Shown: positions 47,654 to 57,515, numbered from the stretch's first letter. The stretch is 64,000 nucleotides of DNA from JAWKIW01 sp041394145 (GCA_041394145.1 JAWKIW010000001.1:124001-188000); one strand, 5' to 3'. The notes: generated by a model not told the origin, from the letters alone. Translations and numbers: made by a program.

Positions 47654-49926
47654 GCTCCCGGGTCGGGGGACGACGGTGCAGCGGCCGGCGAGGTCGCGAC
47701 CGCGCCCGCCGATCCGCCGGTGGACGTCGGTGGCGGGGCTACCGGCGCCAGTGCGGCGGCCAGCTCGGTGAGGCGGTCGGCAACGGTCGCCGGCCCGAGC
47801 TCGGGCCGGCTCCGAACGGCCAGCACCGGCGCGGCGCGCGACAACGTCTCCGCCAGGCCTGCCACCCCGGCGGTGGCCGCGCCGGCGGGATCGGCGGCCA
47901 CCACGAACAGCGTGTCCTCGGCGGGCTCCGCCCCCAGGTCGGCGCCGTCACCCTCGTGCGGGACCACCTCGACCTCGAGCCCCCGCTCCTGCAGGGCATC
48001 GACGGCGCCGCCCAGACGACGGGTGAGCCGGCGCGTACCGTCCACGACGACCAGTCGGAGCGCCGTGGCCCGGCCGGCGGCCAGCCGCGCCGACCGCGGC
48101 GACGGCGCCGGCCCCGGCACCGTCGTCGAGCACCGCGACGACCGGACCCGGCGGGCCGGGCGGCGCGGGGCCGGACCCGGTACCCCATCGAAGCCCAGGG
48201 CCACGACCACGTCGGCGTCGGCGTCGGCGAGCAGGCGCTGCAGCCGCTCCCCCGCCACGGGGTCGCCGTCGTCGGGTCCCCGACCGGGCACCACCACCGC
48301 GTCGGCGTCGACGGTCGCGGCCTGCGCCAGGGTGTCGGCGACCACGTCGGGCGAGAACTGCGTGCGGGCCACGGCCCGGGCGCCCTGCGCCTCCACCCGC
48401 TCGGTCAGGCGATGCAGGCCCTCCATGGACGCCGTCATGGCGACGAGGTCGCCACCGAGCCCCGACCCGACCTCCAGCCGCTGGTCGAGCGGGAGGAACC
48501 GGCTCACGACGACCTCCCCCGACGGCTCCGAGCGCGCCAGGGCGGCGGCCAGCTCGGTGGTCGGGACGGCGAGCTCGGGATCGTCGACGACGACCAGGAT
48601 CCGGTAGGCGTCGGGGGTCCCCAGCGCCGCCTTCTCGGCCTCCTCCACGTCGCGCCGGAGCAGCCGGTCGGGGTAGGCGAGGCGCAGCAGCGGCTCGGTC
48701 ATGATGGTGGTGACGACGGCCATCACGACGAGCAGGGTGAACAGCTCGTGGGTGAGGACCCCGGCGGCGAGGCCGATGTTGAGGATCACCAGCTCGGTCA
48801 GGCCGCGGGTGTTCATCAGGACGCCGATCGCCGATGCCTTGCGGCCCGGGATGCCCTGGGCCCGGGCGGCCAGCGAGGCACCGAAGAACTTGCCGGCACA
48901 GGCCACGAGCAAGATGAGCGCCAGCTCGCCCAGCCCGATGAGCCCGATGCCCCGGATGTTCACGTTGAGCCCCGTCACGATGAAGAACACCGGCAGGAGC
49001 AGCAGCACGCTGACGCTCTCGAGGCGCTCCAGGATGGCGTGGGTCAGCTCGGCGTCACGAGGCATGACCACGCCGAAGAGGAAGGCGCCGAAGATGGCGT
49101 GGATGCCGATCTCGGCGGTGACGAACGACGAGACCAGGATGCCGACGAGCGCCACCGACATGATGCCCGGGGTCAGACGCCCGGCGTGGCGGAACCGGGG
49201 CACCAGCTTGGCCAGCTGGGGCTTGACCACCACGAACATGAACCCGACGAACAGCAGCGACCACCCGAGGATGACGGGGAGGGTGGCCAGGCTGGTGGCC
49301 TCCACGACGGCGACGACGAGCGCGAGCAGGCTCCAGGCGAGGATGTCGTCGACGGCGGCGCAGGCGAGGGTGAGCGCCCCGACCTCGGTGCGGTACATCC
49401 CGCGCTCGGTGAGGATGCGGGCCAGCACCGGGAAGGCGGTGACGGCCATCGACGCGCCGATGAACAGGGCGAAGGGGACGAAGCGGACCTCTTCGCCGTC
49501 GACGGTCCCGTGCTGGGTGAAGAGCGCGAACGCCAGACCGCAGCCGAGGGTGAAGGGCAGGGCCACCGAGCTGGCGGAGATCACCGCGGCAACCCGCTCC
49601 TTGCCCCGGATCAGGGCCAGGTCGAGCTCGAGGCCGACGATGAACATGAAGATGATCAGACCGAGCTCGGCCACCACCTTCAGGTAGGGGCGGGCGTCGA
49701 GGGGGAACAGCTTCTCGTCGAGCTGGCCCGGGAAGGCCCCGAGCAGCGTCGGCCCGAGGAGGATGCCGGCGAGGATCTCGCCCACCACCGCCGGCTGGCG
49801 GATGCGCACGAACAGGGCCCCCATCAGTCGGGCGACCACCACGATGATGCCGATGTCGAGGAAGACGAAGGCGGCGACGTGCTCCGGATCGGAGGTCGCG
49901 AGCAGCGGCGCGGCCGACGCCGTCAT
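47650..49926 (-). CDS. Cation:proton antiporter, CPA2 type with C-terminal universal-stress-like domain
   Basis: A 758-aa protein. It has about 13 TMs in residues 1-410 (QPAVVGEILAGILLGP; IMFIVGLELDLALIRGK; IGIHAIFGAFLFGVVMPRD; GVLMNTRGLTELVIL). A soluble C-terminal region of about 340 aa contains two USP-like alpha/beta repeats (RILVVVDDPELAVPTTELAA; LRLVVVDGTRRLTRR). Two compensating frame changes near 48170 and 48075 distort about 30 residues; the alternative frame reads VVAVLDDGAGAGAVAA. The USP part may bind nucleotide and gate transport. It is the first gene of the antiporter pair. Confidence 0.87.
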   Translation of the reverse strand: MTASAAPLLATSDPEHVAAFVFLDIGIIVVVARLMGALFVRIRQPAVVGEILAGILLGPTLLGAFPGQLDEKLFPLDARPYLKVVAELGLIIFMFIVGLELDLALIRGKERVAAVISASSVALPFTLGCGLAFALFTQHGTVDGEEVRFVPFALFIGASMAVTAFPVLARILTERGMYRTEVGALTLACAAVDDILAWSLLALVVAVVEATSLATLPVILGWSLLFVGFMFVVVKPQLAKLVPRFRHAGRLTPGIMSVALVGILVSSFVTAEIGIHAIFGAFLFGVVMPRDAELTHAILERLESVSVLLLLPVFFIVTGLNVNIRGIGLIGLGELALILLVACAGKFFGASLAARAQGIPGRKASAIGVLMNTRGLTELVILNIGLAAGVLTHELFTLLVVMAVVTTIMTEPLLRLAYPDRLLRRDVEEAEKAALGTPDAYRILVVVDDPELAVPTTELAAALARSEPSGEVVVSRFLPLDQRLEVGSGLGGDLVAMTASMEGLHRLTERVEAQGARAVARTQFSPDVVADTLAQAATVDADAVVVPGRGPDDGDPVAGERLQRLLADADADVVVALGFDGVPGPAPRRPARRVRSSRCSTTVPGPAPSPRSARLAAGRATALRLVVVDGTRRLTRRLGGAVDALQERGLEVEVVPHEGDGADLGAEPAEDTLFVVAADPAGAATAGVAGLAETLSRAAPVLAVRSRPELGPATVADRLTELAAALAPVAPPPTSTGGSAGAVATSPAAAPSSPDPGA

Positions 49927-49986
49927 CGCCTCAGCCCCGATCCGACGCCCGCGACCATCGCTCGTTCGTCCCTCGATCCGTGTCGG

Positions 49987-51827
49987 CTACCGGAGGCTGC
50001 CCTGCACCGACCCCGTGAGGTCGGACCCGTCCTGGGCGTAGGCCGAGCAGACCACCCGCCGCTCGCCGTCGGCCCACTCCGAGGCCGACGGGTACTCGAA
50101 GATGGCGCTGAGGGTCGAGTCGGCCAGGGAGACCCCGACGTAGTCCTGGAAGGTGGAGTCACACGCCGTCGCCGCCTGCGACGCCACCTGGCTGTCGCCC
50201 GGGAAGGGCGAGCCCGACCCGCCCTGGAGGGTCTCCTTGCCGACCACCTCGAGCTGGTGGGGCTGGTCGCACGGCACGACCGTGACCGGCTCGGCCTCGG
50301 TGACCGTGCCGTCGATGACCCCCTGCAGGTTCGGGTGGTCGACGCAGTCGCCGACGCTCCGGTCGATCGAGCGGGTCTGGGCGGGCGCCTGGGTGGTGGG
50401 TGGGGGCGTCGACGGCGTCGACGGTGTCGAGGGCGGCCCCTGGGCGGTCGGCGGCGGCGTCGACGTGGTCGACCGGGACGCCACCACCGCCACGCCGCCC
50501 GCCACCAGGGCGACCAGCACGACGACGAGCACCACCACCAGCGCGACCTTGCCACCCCCCGAGGAGCGAGACGGGGGGGCGGTGGGCACGGGCCCCGACA
50601 CGAACCCGGCAGGCGGCACCGGCCCCGAGGTCACGCCGGGGGCCGGTGTCGGTGCGCCCGGCGGCGGCACCGGCCCCGACACGGCAGGGGCGGCGGGGCC
50701 CGGGGTGTAGGGCACCGGACCCGAAGGCGGCCCGGTTGGCGGCGGCAGCGGACCCGACGGCGGTCCCGTGGGCGGCACCGGACCCGACGGACCGCCCGGC
50801 GGCGGCAGCGGACCCGACGGCCCACCTGGCGGCGGCAGCGGACCCGACGGCGGCCCCGTGGGCGACGGCGGCACGGCCACCTCGCCGCTGGCGAGGCTCG
50901 GCACCACGGTGGTCGCACCGCTGGGCGGCGGTGGTGGAGGGGCAGCAGCGGGAGCGCCCGCCGACGCTGCCCGGGCCGACGCCATGCACTCGGAGAAGGC
51001 CCGAGCCGTGGGGATGCGGTCGGCCACGTCCTTGGCCATCGCCGCCTCGAGCACCTCGCAGATCGGCGACGGCACCCCGCGGGCCCGCAGGTCGGGCACG
51101 GGCTGGGTGGCGATGCGGGCCAGCATGGGCACGATCGACTCGTCGGTGGGTGACGTGAAGGCGGGGGCGCCGGCGAGCAGGGTGTAGATCGTCGACCCGA
51201 GGGAGTAGACGTCGGTGGCCTCGTCGGGTCGCCGGCCGTCGAGCACCTCGGGCGCCGCGTGGGCGACGCTGGCGGTGATCACCCCGACCTCGTGTTCGGG
51301 CCGCCCTCGAGGCGGGCGATGCCGAAGTCGCCCAGCTTCGGTGCCCCGTAGCCGCTGACGAAGATGTTCTCGGGCTTGACGTCGCGGTGCAGCACCCCGG
51401 CGTCGTGCGCCGCCTGCAGGGCGTCGCCGATCTTGACGGCGATGTCGGCCACCTCGTCCCACGGCAGCACCCCCTGGGCCAGGCGATCGCCGAGCGAACC
51501 CCGCTCGAGGTACTCCATCACCAGGTACGGGTTCCCGTTGGGCAGCACCCCCGAGCCGTACACCGTGACGATGTTCGGGTGGCCCGACAGCGAGCCCATG
51601 GTGCGGCACTCCCGCTCGAAGCGCAGCTGGGACTGCTCGTCGACGACGCCGGTGATGACCTTGATGGCGACGGTGCGGTCGAAGGCGAGCTGACGGGCGC
51701 GGTACACGACGCTGAACCCGCCGCGACCGATCTCCTCGTAGCCTGCGTAGCCGTCGAGCCCGAGGTCGACCGCCGACGTCGGAGGCGGTGCCGCGGACGC
51801 GTCGTCGGCGTCACCCGTGGTGCTCAT
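49987..51827 (-). CDS. Transmembrane Ser/Thr kinase with Pro-rich repeats and septum-formation-like domain, frame interrupted
   Basis: A protein of about 613 aa. It has an N-terminal Hanks kinase (GRGGFSVVYRARQ; VAIKVI; HRDVKPENIF; LGDFGIARLEG; TDVYSLGSTIYTLLAG) and a cytoplasmic Gly/Pro-rich linker of repeats like GGPSGPLPPP (~residues 330-440). One TM follows (VALVVVLVVVLVALVAGGVA), then a Thr/Pro spacer and an extracellular domain with DCVDHPNLQG, VVPCDQPHQLEVVG and late Cys, resembling the Septum_form domain. There is one frameshift near 51300 in the activation loop. The start is ATG 51827. The extracellular domain replaces the usual PASTA repeats; cell-division or wall sensing is inferred. 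Confidence 0.82.
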
Positions 51828-51937
51828 CGCCTCCCTCTCGTCCCGATCATCGCCCACGATAGGCGCGGCCACCCGGCGGGCGACGACGCAGCGGGACCGG
51901 GCCGCGGACGGCGGTCACCGCGTGCCACGATGCTCGG

Positions 51938-53188
51938 ATGGCCCTCACGGTGGACAAGGTCCGGCTCGGCGACGCGACGGTGGGCTTGCGCTGCGAACAG
52001 GGTCGCATCGTCGCCCTCGGCGTCGACGTGGGACCCGAGCCCGGCGACGAGGTCATCGACGCCGCCGGGCTGGTGCTGTCGCCCGGCCTGGTCAACGGCC
52101 ACACCCACGCCGCCATGACCCTGTTCCGGGGGTTCGGCGACGACCTGCCGCTGATGGAGTGGCTGCGGACCCGCATCTGGCCGGCCGAGGGCCGCCTCGC
52201 CCCCGACGACGTGTACTGGGGGACCCGGCTGGCCTGCATCGAGATGCTGCGATCGGGGACCCTGCACTTCTTCGACATGTACTGGCACGCCGAGGCGGCG
52301 GCCCGGGCGGTGCGCGACAGCGGCCTGCGCGGCACCCTGTCGGGCGTCATCATCAACACCGGCGCCGGCCCCGAGTCGCTGCGCAGCCAGGCGTTGGCGA
52401 CCCTCGACGAGGTGGCCGACGTCGGCGGGCGAGTCCGCCCCTGCCTCGGTCCCCATGCCATCTACACGGTCGAGCGCGACGACCTGGCGTGGGTGGCGCA
52501 GACGGCGGCCGAGCGCGGGGTACCCGTCCACATCCACGTCTCCGAGACGCGCCGCGAGGTGGAGGACTGCATCGACGCCCATGGGCTGCGACCCGTGCCG
52601 TACCTCGACTCGCTGGGTCTGCTCGGTCCCGGCACGCTGCTGGCCCACGGCTGCTGGTTCGAGCCTGCCGAGCTGGCCACCGTGGCGGAGCGGGGGGCGA
52701 CGGTGGTGACGAACCCGGTGTCGAACATGAAGCTGGCCACGGGGCGGGCCTTCCCCTACCTCGACGCCGTCGACCACGGCGTCGCCATGGGGCTCGGCAC
52801 CGACGGTGCCGCCTCCAACAACGGGCTCGACCTCTTCCAGGACATGAAGGTCCTGTCGCTGCTGCACAAGCACACCACCGACGACCCCTCGGTGCTGCCG
52901 GCCGCCGACGTGCTGGCGCTCGCCGCCGGCCGCCGGTCCCCGCTGCTGGGCGGACGGCCCGTCGCCGTCGGCGAACCCGCCGACTTCCTGCTGATCGACG
53001 CCGACCTCCCGGAGCTGGGTCCCGGCGACCTGACCGCCAACCTCGTCTACGCCGCCACCGGCTACTGCGTCGACACCGCCGTGGTCGACGGCGAGGTGGT
53101 GATGCGGGGCCGGCGGGTGCCCGACCAGGACGAGGTGCTCGCCGAGTGCCACGCCCGCGCCGCCCGCCTCACCGAGGTCGACGGTTGA
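51938..53188 (+). CDS. Amidohydrolase, MTA/SAH deaminase or chlorohydrolase type
   Basis: A 416-aa metal-dependent hydrolase. Metal ligands are HTH at residues 55-57 (VNGHTHAAM), the His in HIHVSETRREVE, a later His in LLAHGCWF, and Asp in GLGTDGAASNN. This matches the TrzN/MtaD/SsnA group, which deaminates adenosine derivatives, guanine or triazines. It is intact. Together with the MTAP-like gene at 41121 it could serve methylthioadenosine salvage, though the two are 9 kb apart. The last codons overlap the start of a small membrane protein gene. Confidence 0.85.
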   Translation: MALTVDKVRLGDATVGLRCEQGRIVALGVDVGPEPGDEVIDAAGLVLSPGLVNGHTHAAMTLFRGFGDDLPLMEWLRTRIWPAEGRLAPDDVYWGTRLACIEMLRSGTLHFFDMYWHAEAAARAVRDSGLRGTLSGVIINTGAGPESLRSQALATLDEVADVGGRVRPCLGPHAIYTVERDDLAWVAQTAAERGVPVHIHVSETRREVEDCIDAHGLRPVPYLDSLGLLGPGTLLAHGCWFEPAELATVAERGATVVTNPVSNMKLATGRAFPYLDAVDHGVAMGLGTDGAASNNGLDLFQDMKVLSLLHKHTTDDPSVLPAADVLALAAGRRSPLLGGRPVAVGEPADFLLIDADLPELGPGDLTANLVYAATGYCVDTAVVDGEVVMRGRRVPDQDEVLAECHARAARLTEVDG

Positions 53189-53349
53189 GCCGGTCGGGCC
53201 AGGGTCGTCCCCGCCGGCTCACGACGGTGCTGGTGGTCGCCGGGGTGTCCCTGGGCGCCGGTGGGCTGGCCGTGGCGCTCGGCCTGCCGTGGTGGATCCT
53301 CGTGATCTGCCTCGTGCTGGTCCTGTTGTCCGCCATCGGCGTCGGCTGA
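53185..53349 (+). CDS. Small membrane protein
   Basis: A 54-aa protein from TTG 53185, overlapping the amidohydrolase stop by 4 nt. A basic start (SRSGQGRPRR) is followed by two hydrophobic segments (LTTVLVVAGVSLGAGGLAVA and WWILVICLVLVLLSAIGVG). It is a two-TM hairpin of unknown role. The tight coupling supports translation. Confidence 0.5.
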   Translation: MSRSGQGRPRRLTTVLVVAGVSLGAGGLAVALGLPWWILVICLVLVLLSAIGVG

Positions 53350-53410
53350 CGCCGACGCCGGCGCCGCCCGGACGTCGGTCCGGTCCGCTCCGCCGACCGA
53401 CACCGATCGT

Positions 53411-53983
53411 TCAGTCCGGGTCGCGGAAGGCATCGAGGGCGGGCGAGCCGGGCCCGAGCGACGGCGCCTGCGGGGCCCGAGCCGAGCGGGCCAGGGCCAC
53501 CAGCGCCTGGGCCGTCTCGTGCTGGAGCTCGGGCAGGGCGTCGGGCGCGAACCAGCGCGCCTCGACCACCTCCGGGGAGCGGGCACCGACGTCGTCCACG
53601 TCGGCACCGCCCGCCGGTCGGGCCCGGAAGACCACGTCGACCCGCTGGGGTGCGGGGTCCACCACCACCGCCGGCTCCCCCACCAGCTCGATCGGCAGCC
53701 CGACCTCCTCGAGCACCTCTCGCCGGGCCGCGTCGGCCGGGTCCTCGCCCCGCCGGCTCAGCCCGCCGGGGATGCCCCAGCGCTCACGGTAGACCTGGCG
53801 CACCAACAGCACGTGGCCGTCGGCCCGCTCGATGAGGCAGATGGCGCCGACCGTGTACGACGGCATGACGGTGCGCACCAACCGCCGTCGCCACGGGCGC
53901 GGCAGGCGACGGTACAGCTGGAGCACCGCCCGGTGCAGGGCGGCCCACCCGCCCGTGGTGGGGGTCGGGACCGGCGCGGTCAC
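53411..53983 (-). CDS. Nudix hydrolase
   Basis: A 190-aa pyrophosphohydrolase. The Nudix box begins GGLSRRGEDPADAARREV (residue 73) and continues LEEVGL, fitting GX5EX7REUXEEXGU with Gly73, Glu80, Arg88, Glu89, Glu92 and Glu93. The N-terminal extension (RRLPRPWRRRLVRTVMPSYT) is basic. GTG 53983 is used because the longer open frame reads through the upstream gene. It lies 10 nt after the inositol-phosphatase-like gene, so they share a transcript. The substrate may be NDP-sugar or nucleotide; it is not decidable. Confidence 0.88.
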   Translation of the reverse strand: MTAPVPTPTTGGWAALHRAVLQLYRRLPRPWRRRLVRTVMPSYTVGAICLIERADGHVLLVRQVYRERWGIPGGLSRRGEDPADAARREVLEEVGLPIELVGEPAVVVDPAPQRVDVVFRARPAGGADVDDVGARSPEVVEARWFAPDALPELQHETAQALVALARSARAPQAPSLGPGSPALDAFRDPD

Positions 53984-53993
53984 GCTCGGCAGC

Positions 53994-54752
53994 CTAGGAG
54001 CCGGGGGTGTGGAACGACGCCCGCGCCTGCACGAGCTCGTCGAGCAGCTCGGGGGTGGCGGCGGCCACGGGGGTGCGCCGGGCGTCGTGGTCGAGCACGA
54101 CCAGCTCCCGACCCTCGGCGTCCACCACGGGGGCGCCGGCTTCCCGGCACACGAGCAGGCCGGCCAGGTAGTCCCAGGAGCCGTGCGCGTTCCAGCTGCA
54201 GTCCACGTAGCCGTCCAGGGTGCCGGCGGCGACCGAGCACAGGTCGAGGGCGGCAGCGCCGAGGGCGCGGTACTGCTTCCACCCGAGGTACCGCGGCGGG
54301 TAGCCCGACAGGCCGACCAGGGCGGTGCTGATCCGGTCGCACCCGCTGGGCCGCAGGTCGACGCCGTTGCGACGAGCGCCGCCACCCCGGACGGCCTCGA
54401 AGCGGTCGCCGGTCACCAGGTTCACCACCAGCGCCGCGGCCGGGCCGTCCCGATCGACCGCACACAGGCTCGTGGCGAACCACGGCACGCCGCGCGAGGC
54501 GTTGGTGGAGCCGTCGAGGGGGTCGACCACCACGCACACCGGGTGGTCGGCCCGCCGGCGCCCCGACTCCTCGCTGAGCACGCCCACGCCGGCCCGGTCG
54601 AGCACGCCCAGGGCTGCCTCGTCGGCGGCCAGGTCCGAGCGGTACTGCCCGGCTCGGGTGCCGGCCAGACCCCAGTCGTCGAGGTCGCCGAGCGCTGCTC
54701 GGACGGCGGCGGCGGTGTCGTCGAGCAGCGCGAGGAGGGCGACGGGCTCCAT
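53994..54752 (-). CDS. Inositol-monophosphatase family phosphatase
   Basis: A 252-aa Mg2+-dependent phosphatase. Metal-binding residues: Glu61/Glu62 in VLSEES, Asp77 and Asp80 in VVDPLDGSTN, and the late SWDYLAGLLVCREAGA (WDxxAG). Family substrates include inositol phosphate, PAP, histidinol phosphate and fructose 1,6-bisphosphate. The absence of his genes or phospholipid genes nearby leaves this open. It is the first gene of a pair with the Nudix hydrolase. Confidence 0.88.
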   Translation of the reverse strand: MEPVALLALLDDTAAAVRAALGDLDDWGLAGTRAGQYRSDLAADEAALGVLDRAGVGVLSEESGRRRADHPVCVVVDPLDGSTNASRGVPWFATSLCAVDRDGPAAALVVNLVTGDRFEAVRGGGARRNGVDLRPSGCDRISTALVGLSGYPPRYLGWKQYRALGAAALDLCSVAAGTLDGYVDCSWNAHGSWDYLAGLLVCREAGAPVVDAEGRELVVLDHDARRTPVAAATPELLDELVQARASFHTPGS

Positions 54753-54896
54753 GGGCGGTCGACGCTACTCGGTCACCGCGCGGCCCCCGGCAGGCCCACC
54801 GGCGTCGGCGCGGGCCTCGCCCCGCCGCCGGGAGCGGGCGGGACGACGGGCGGCGGCGAGCCGGTAGGCTGCGCGCGACCACAGGAGGACCCTGCG

Positions 54897-55460
54897 TTGG
54901 CCGTCATCGACGTGGCCGGCTTCGTGGCCGACCTCAAGGACCACGCCGTGGACCACCAGTTCCACGTGCACGACGAGCGTCACCTGGTCGAGACCTACTC
55001 CCTGCGCCAGGTGTGGGAGGTCGACCTGCACCCGGAGGACGCGTGCGGCGGCCCGCTCGACCTGCACCTGGCCCTCGAGGTCGATCCCCGGATCATGCTG
55101 TCCTTCGAGGACCGGATGATGGAGCTGCCCGAAGGCGCCGACCCACCCGAGGGCTTCGCCTTCCCGCTCGTGTTCACCTGGACCCTGCCGCCGCTGCCCC
55201 GAGGGCCCGACCTGCTGGTGCTCGCCACCGAGCTCGCCGGCATCGGCGGCACCGAGCTGCCCCTCGAGGTGTCCGCCATCGACTCGTACGCCGCGGTCAC
55301 CGACGCGCCCGAGCGGAGCCTCACCATCGTGGCGCGCATCGAGGTCGGCCTCGACCGCATCTTCCTCGGCCAGGAGCAGCTGTGCGAGGTCCTCGACACG
55401 TGCCACGAGGTGTCGACCTACCTCCTCGACCGCGCCCCCGCCTGGCTCGACGAGGTCTGA
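54897..55460 (+). CDS. Hypothetical protein, actinobacterial type
   Basis: A 187-aa soluble acidic protein from TTG 54897, 8 nt after AGGAGG. The sequence alternates strands and helices (VIDVAGFVADLKDHAVDHQF; EVDLHPEDACGGPLDLHLAL), with no metal or catalytic motif that I recognise. It is conserved-looking and intact. The 119 bp after it hold two copies of a GCGCCGCGAGC repeat and no gene. Confidence 0.6.
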   Translation: MAVIDVAGFVADLKDHAVDHQFHVHDERHLVETYSLRQVWEVDLHPEDACGGPLDLHLALEVDPRIMLSFEDRMMELPEGADPPEGFAFPLVFTWTLPPLPRGPDLLVLATELAGIGGTELPLEVSAIDSYAAVTDAPERSLTIVARIEVGLDRIFLGQEQLCEVLDTCHEVSTYLLDRAPAWLDEV

Positions 55461-55579
55461 CGCGCCGCGAGCGGTCTCGGATCGCGGCGCTCGGCGCGAC
55501 GCGCCGCGAGCCGGCCGAGCCGATCGCCGGACCCGGCCGCTCCCCGGTCGGGTCACGCCCCGGCGGATAGGTTCCGGGC

Positions 55580-57319
55580 ATGGCGATCGACGTGCGAGCG
55601 ACGGCGACCCGGTTGGCCCGACGAGGCCGACTCGAAGCGGAGGCCCTCTGGGTGCTGCGGTCGGCGGGCATGGGCTCTCCCCGCGTGCTGCTCACGCTCC
55701 TGCGTCAGAACCAGCGCTGGCGGGGCTCCTACGCCGCCGCCTTCTCGACCTGGGCCGACCTCGAGCCCGACCGGGACGCCGTCGTCGACGAGGACGGCCG
55801 ACTCACCTACCGCGAGGTCCACCAGCGATCCAACGCCATCGCCCGAGGGCTCGTGGAGGAGGGCGTGGAGCCCGGCGCCACCGTGGCCGTGCTGTGCCGC
55901 AACGGCCGGGGGTTCGTCGACGCCACCCTGGCCGCCTCCAAGCTGGGTGCCCGACTCCTGCTGCTGAACACCGGGTTCGCCGGGCCACAGCTCGCCGAGG
56001 TCATGGCCCGGGAGGAGGCCGAGGCCGTCCTCTTCGACCCCGAGTTCACCGACCTCGTCCGAGACGTCGTCGATGACCGCCTCGGTGTCGTGGCCACCGA
56101 CGACACCGGCGGGCCGCGCACCAGCACCGGCGACCTCGTCCGGCGGCACCTGCGCGTCGAGCCCGAGCTGCCGGCGCAGACGAGCCGCATCGTGATCCTG
56201 ACCTCCGGGACCACCGGCACCCCCAAGGGCGCCAACCGCCCCGACCCGCCGGCGTACCCGTCGACGGCGGCGATGATGTTCAGCCGCATCCCCTACCGGC
56301 TCGGCCTCACCTACGTGATCGCCGCCCCGACGTTCCACGCCTGGGGGCTGGCCCAGGTCATCCTGTGCGCGCTCACCGGCGGCACGGCCGTGTTCCGCCG
56401 TCGCTTCGACCCCGAAGGGACCTTGGAGGCCCTCGACGAGCACCACGCCGAGGCGCTGGCGGTGGTGCCGGTCATGCTCCAGCGCATCCTCGCCCTGCCG
56501 TCGGAGGTGCGCGACCGCTACGACTGCTCCTCGCTGCAGCTGGTGCTGTCGAGCGGCTCGGCCCTGCCGGGGTCGTTGGCCACCGCCTGGATGGACGCCT
56601 TCGGGGACAGCCTCTACAACTTCTACGGATCGACCGAGGTCGCCGCCGCCACCGTCGCCGGTCCCGAGGACATGCGGGCGGCGCCCGGCACCGCCGGCCG
56701 GCCACCGCTCGGCACCGAGCTGCGCCTGCTCGACGACGAGGGCCGGGTGGTGCCCCGCGGCGCAACCGGCCGCATCTTCGTGGGCAACACCATGCAGTTC
56801 GACGGCTACACGGGTGGCGGCACCAAGGAGACCATCGACGGGCTCATGTCGACGGGCGATCTCGGGCACCTCGACGAGGCCGGCCGGCTGTTCGTGGAGG
56901 GCCGTGACGACGACATGATCGTCTCGGGTGGCGAGAACGTGTTCCCTCGCGAGGTGGAGGACCTGCTGAGCGACCACCCCGCGGTGGCCGACGTGGGCGT
57001 GGTCGGGGTCGACGACGAGGAGTTCGGCCAGCGACTGGCGGCCTTCGTCGTCGCCCAGCCCGGAGCGGTCGTCGACGAGGCCGAGCTGCAGGCCTACGTC
57101 AAGACGCACCTCGCCACCTACAAGGTGCCGCGCTCGATCACCTTCGTCGACGAGATCCCCCGCAACCCGACCGGCAAGATCCTGCGCCGCCGGCTCGAAG
57201 AGCATGCCCCCGCTGAGGCCGCACGAGGCCGCCAGCGTCCGTCATGCCCGTCCCCGTCGTGGGCCCGGATGGGATCGAACCATCGACCGAGCGATGATGA
57301 GTCGCCTGCTGACGTGTAG
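55580..57319 (+). CDS. Acyl-CoA synthetase (FadD-like), 3' end runs into tRNA remnant
   Basis: A fatty-acid-CoA ligase of 579 aa as read. Adenylation motifs are LTSGTTGTPKGA (208-219), YGSTEVAAAT, STGDLGHLDEAGRL, SGGENVFPREVEDLL and the catalytic Lys in NPTGKILRRRL. Normal family proteins end soon after this Lys. Here about 35 further residues follow, the last 20 translated from the antisense of a broken tRNA-Ile2 copy. A single missing base in CCCCC near 57213 would give a natural stop (HAPR-stop) at about 57218, so the extension may be an artefact. The N-terminal 50 residues are typical of mycolic-acid-type FadD proteins. Confidence 0.85.
   Translation: MAIDVRATATRLARRGRLEAEALWVLRSAGMGSPRVLLTLLRQNQRWRGSYAAAFSTWADLEPDRDAVVDEDGRLTYREVHQRSNAIARGLVEEGVEPGATVAVLCRNGRGFVDATLAASKLGARLLLLNTGFAGPQLAEVMAREEAEAVLFDPEFTDLVRDVVDDRLGVVATDDTGGPRTSTGDLVRRHLRVEPELPAQTSRIVILTSGTTGTPKGANRPDPPAYPSTAAMMFSRIPYRLGLTYVIAAPTFHAWGLAQVILCALTGGTAVFRRRFDPEGTLEALDEHHAEALAVVPVMLQRILALPSEVRDRYDCSSLQLVLSSGSALPGSLATAWMDAFGDSLYNFYGSTEVAAATVAGPEDMRAAPGTAGRPPLGTELRLLDDEGRVVPRGATGRIFVGNTMQFDGYTGGGTKETIDGLMSTGDLGHLDEAGRLFVEGRDDDMIVSGGENVFPREVEDLLSDHPAVADVGVVGVDDEEFGQRLAAFVVAQPGAVVDEAELQAYVKTHLATYKVPRSITFVDEIPRNPTGKILRRRLEEHAPAEAARGRQRPSCPSPSWARMGSNHRPSDDESPADV
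57256..57310 (-). repeat. Broken copy of the tRNA-Ile2 3' part
   Basis: These 55 bp match 57354-57408 with one mismatch (57296, in the anticodon loop). They cover the acceptor 3' strand, T-arm and anticodon arm; the D-arm and 5' acceptor are missing. The copy sits 98 bp from the intact gene and forms the end of the acyl-CoA synthetase frame. It is either a scar of integration/excision or a local duplication. Confidence 0.8.
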
Positions 57320-57357
57320 CACTGTGCGACCCCTCAGAAGTGCACACGTGCTGGTCG

Positions 57358-57430
57358 TGGGCCCGGATGGGATCGAACCATCGACCGAGCGATTATGAGT
57401 CGCCTGCTCTGACCACTGAGCTACGGGCCC
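57358..57430 (-). tRNA. tRNA-Ile2 (anticodon CAT, lysidine-modified type)
   Basis: Acceptor GGGCCCG pairs with CGGGCCC, and the anticodon loop is CTCATAA. The stretch AGCTCAGTGGTCAGAGCAGG, followed by CGACTCATAATCGCT, closely follows known bacterial tRNA-Ile2 rather than elongator Met tRNA, so CAT should be modified to read AUA. CCA is not encoded. Confidence 0.85.
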
Positions 57431-57515
57431 CGGGAACCACATCCTCGCGGATCGGCGGGGCCAACCCGTGCCCGAAACGACGAGCACCCCGCACCAGGCG
57501 CTGCGAGGTGTTTGG

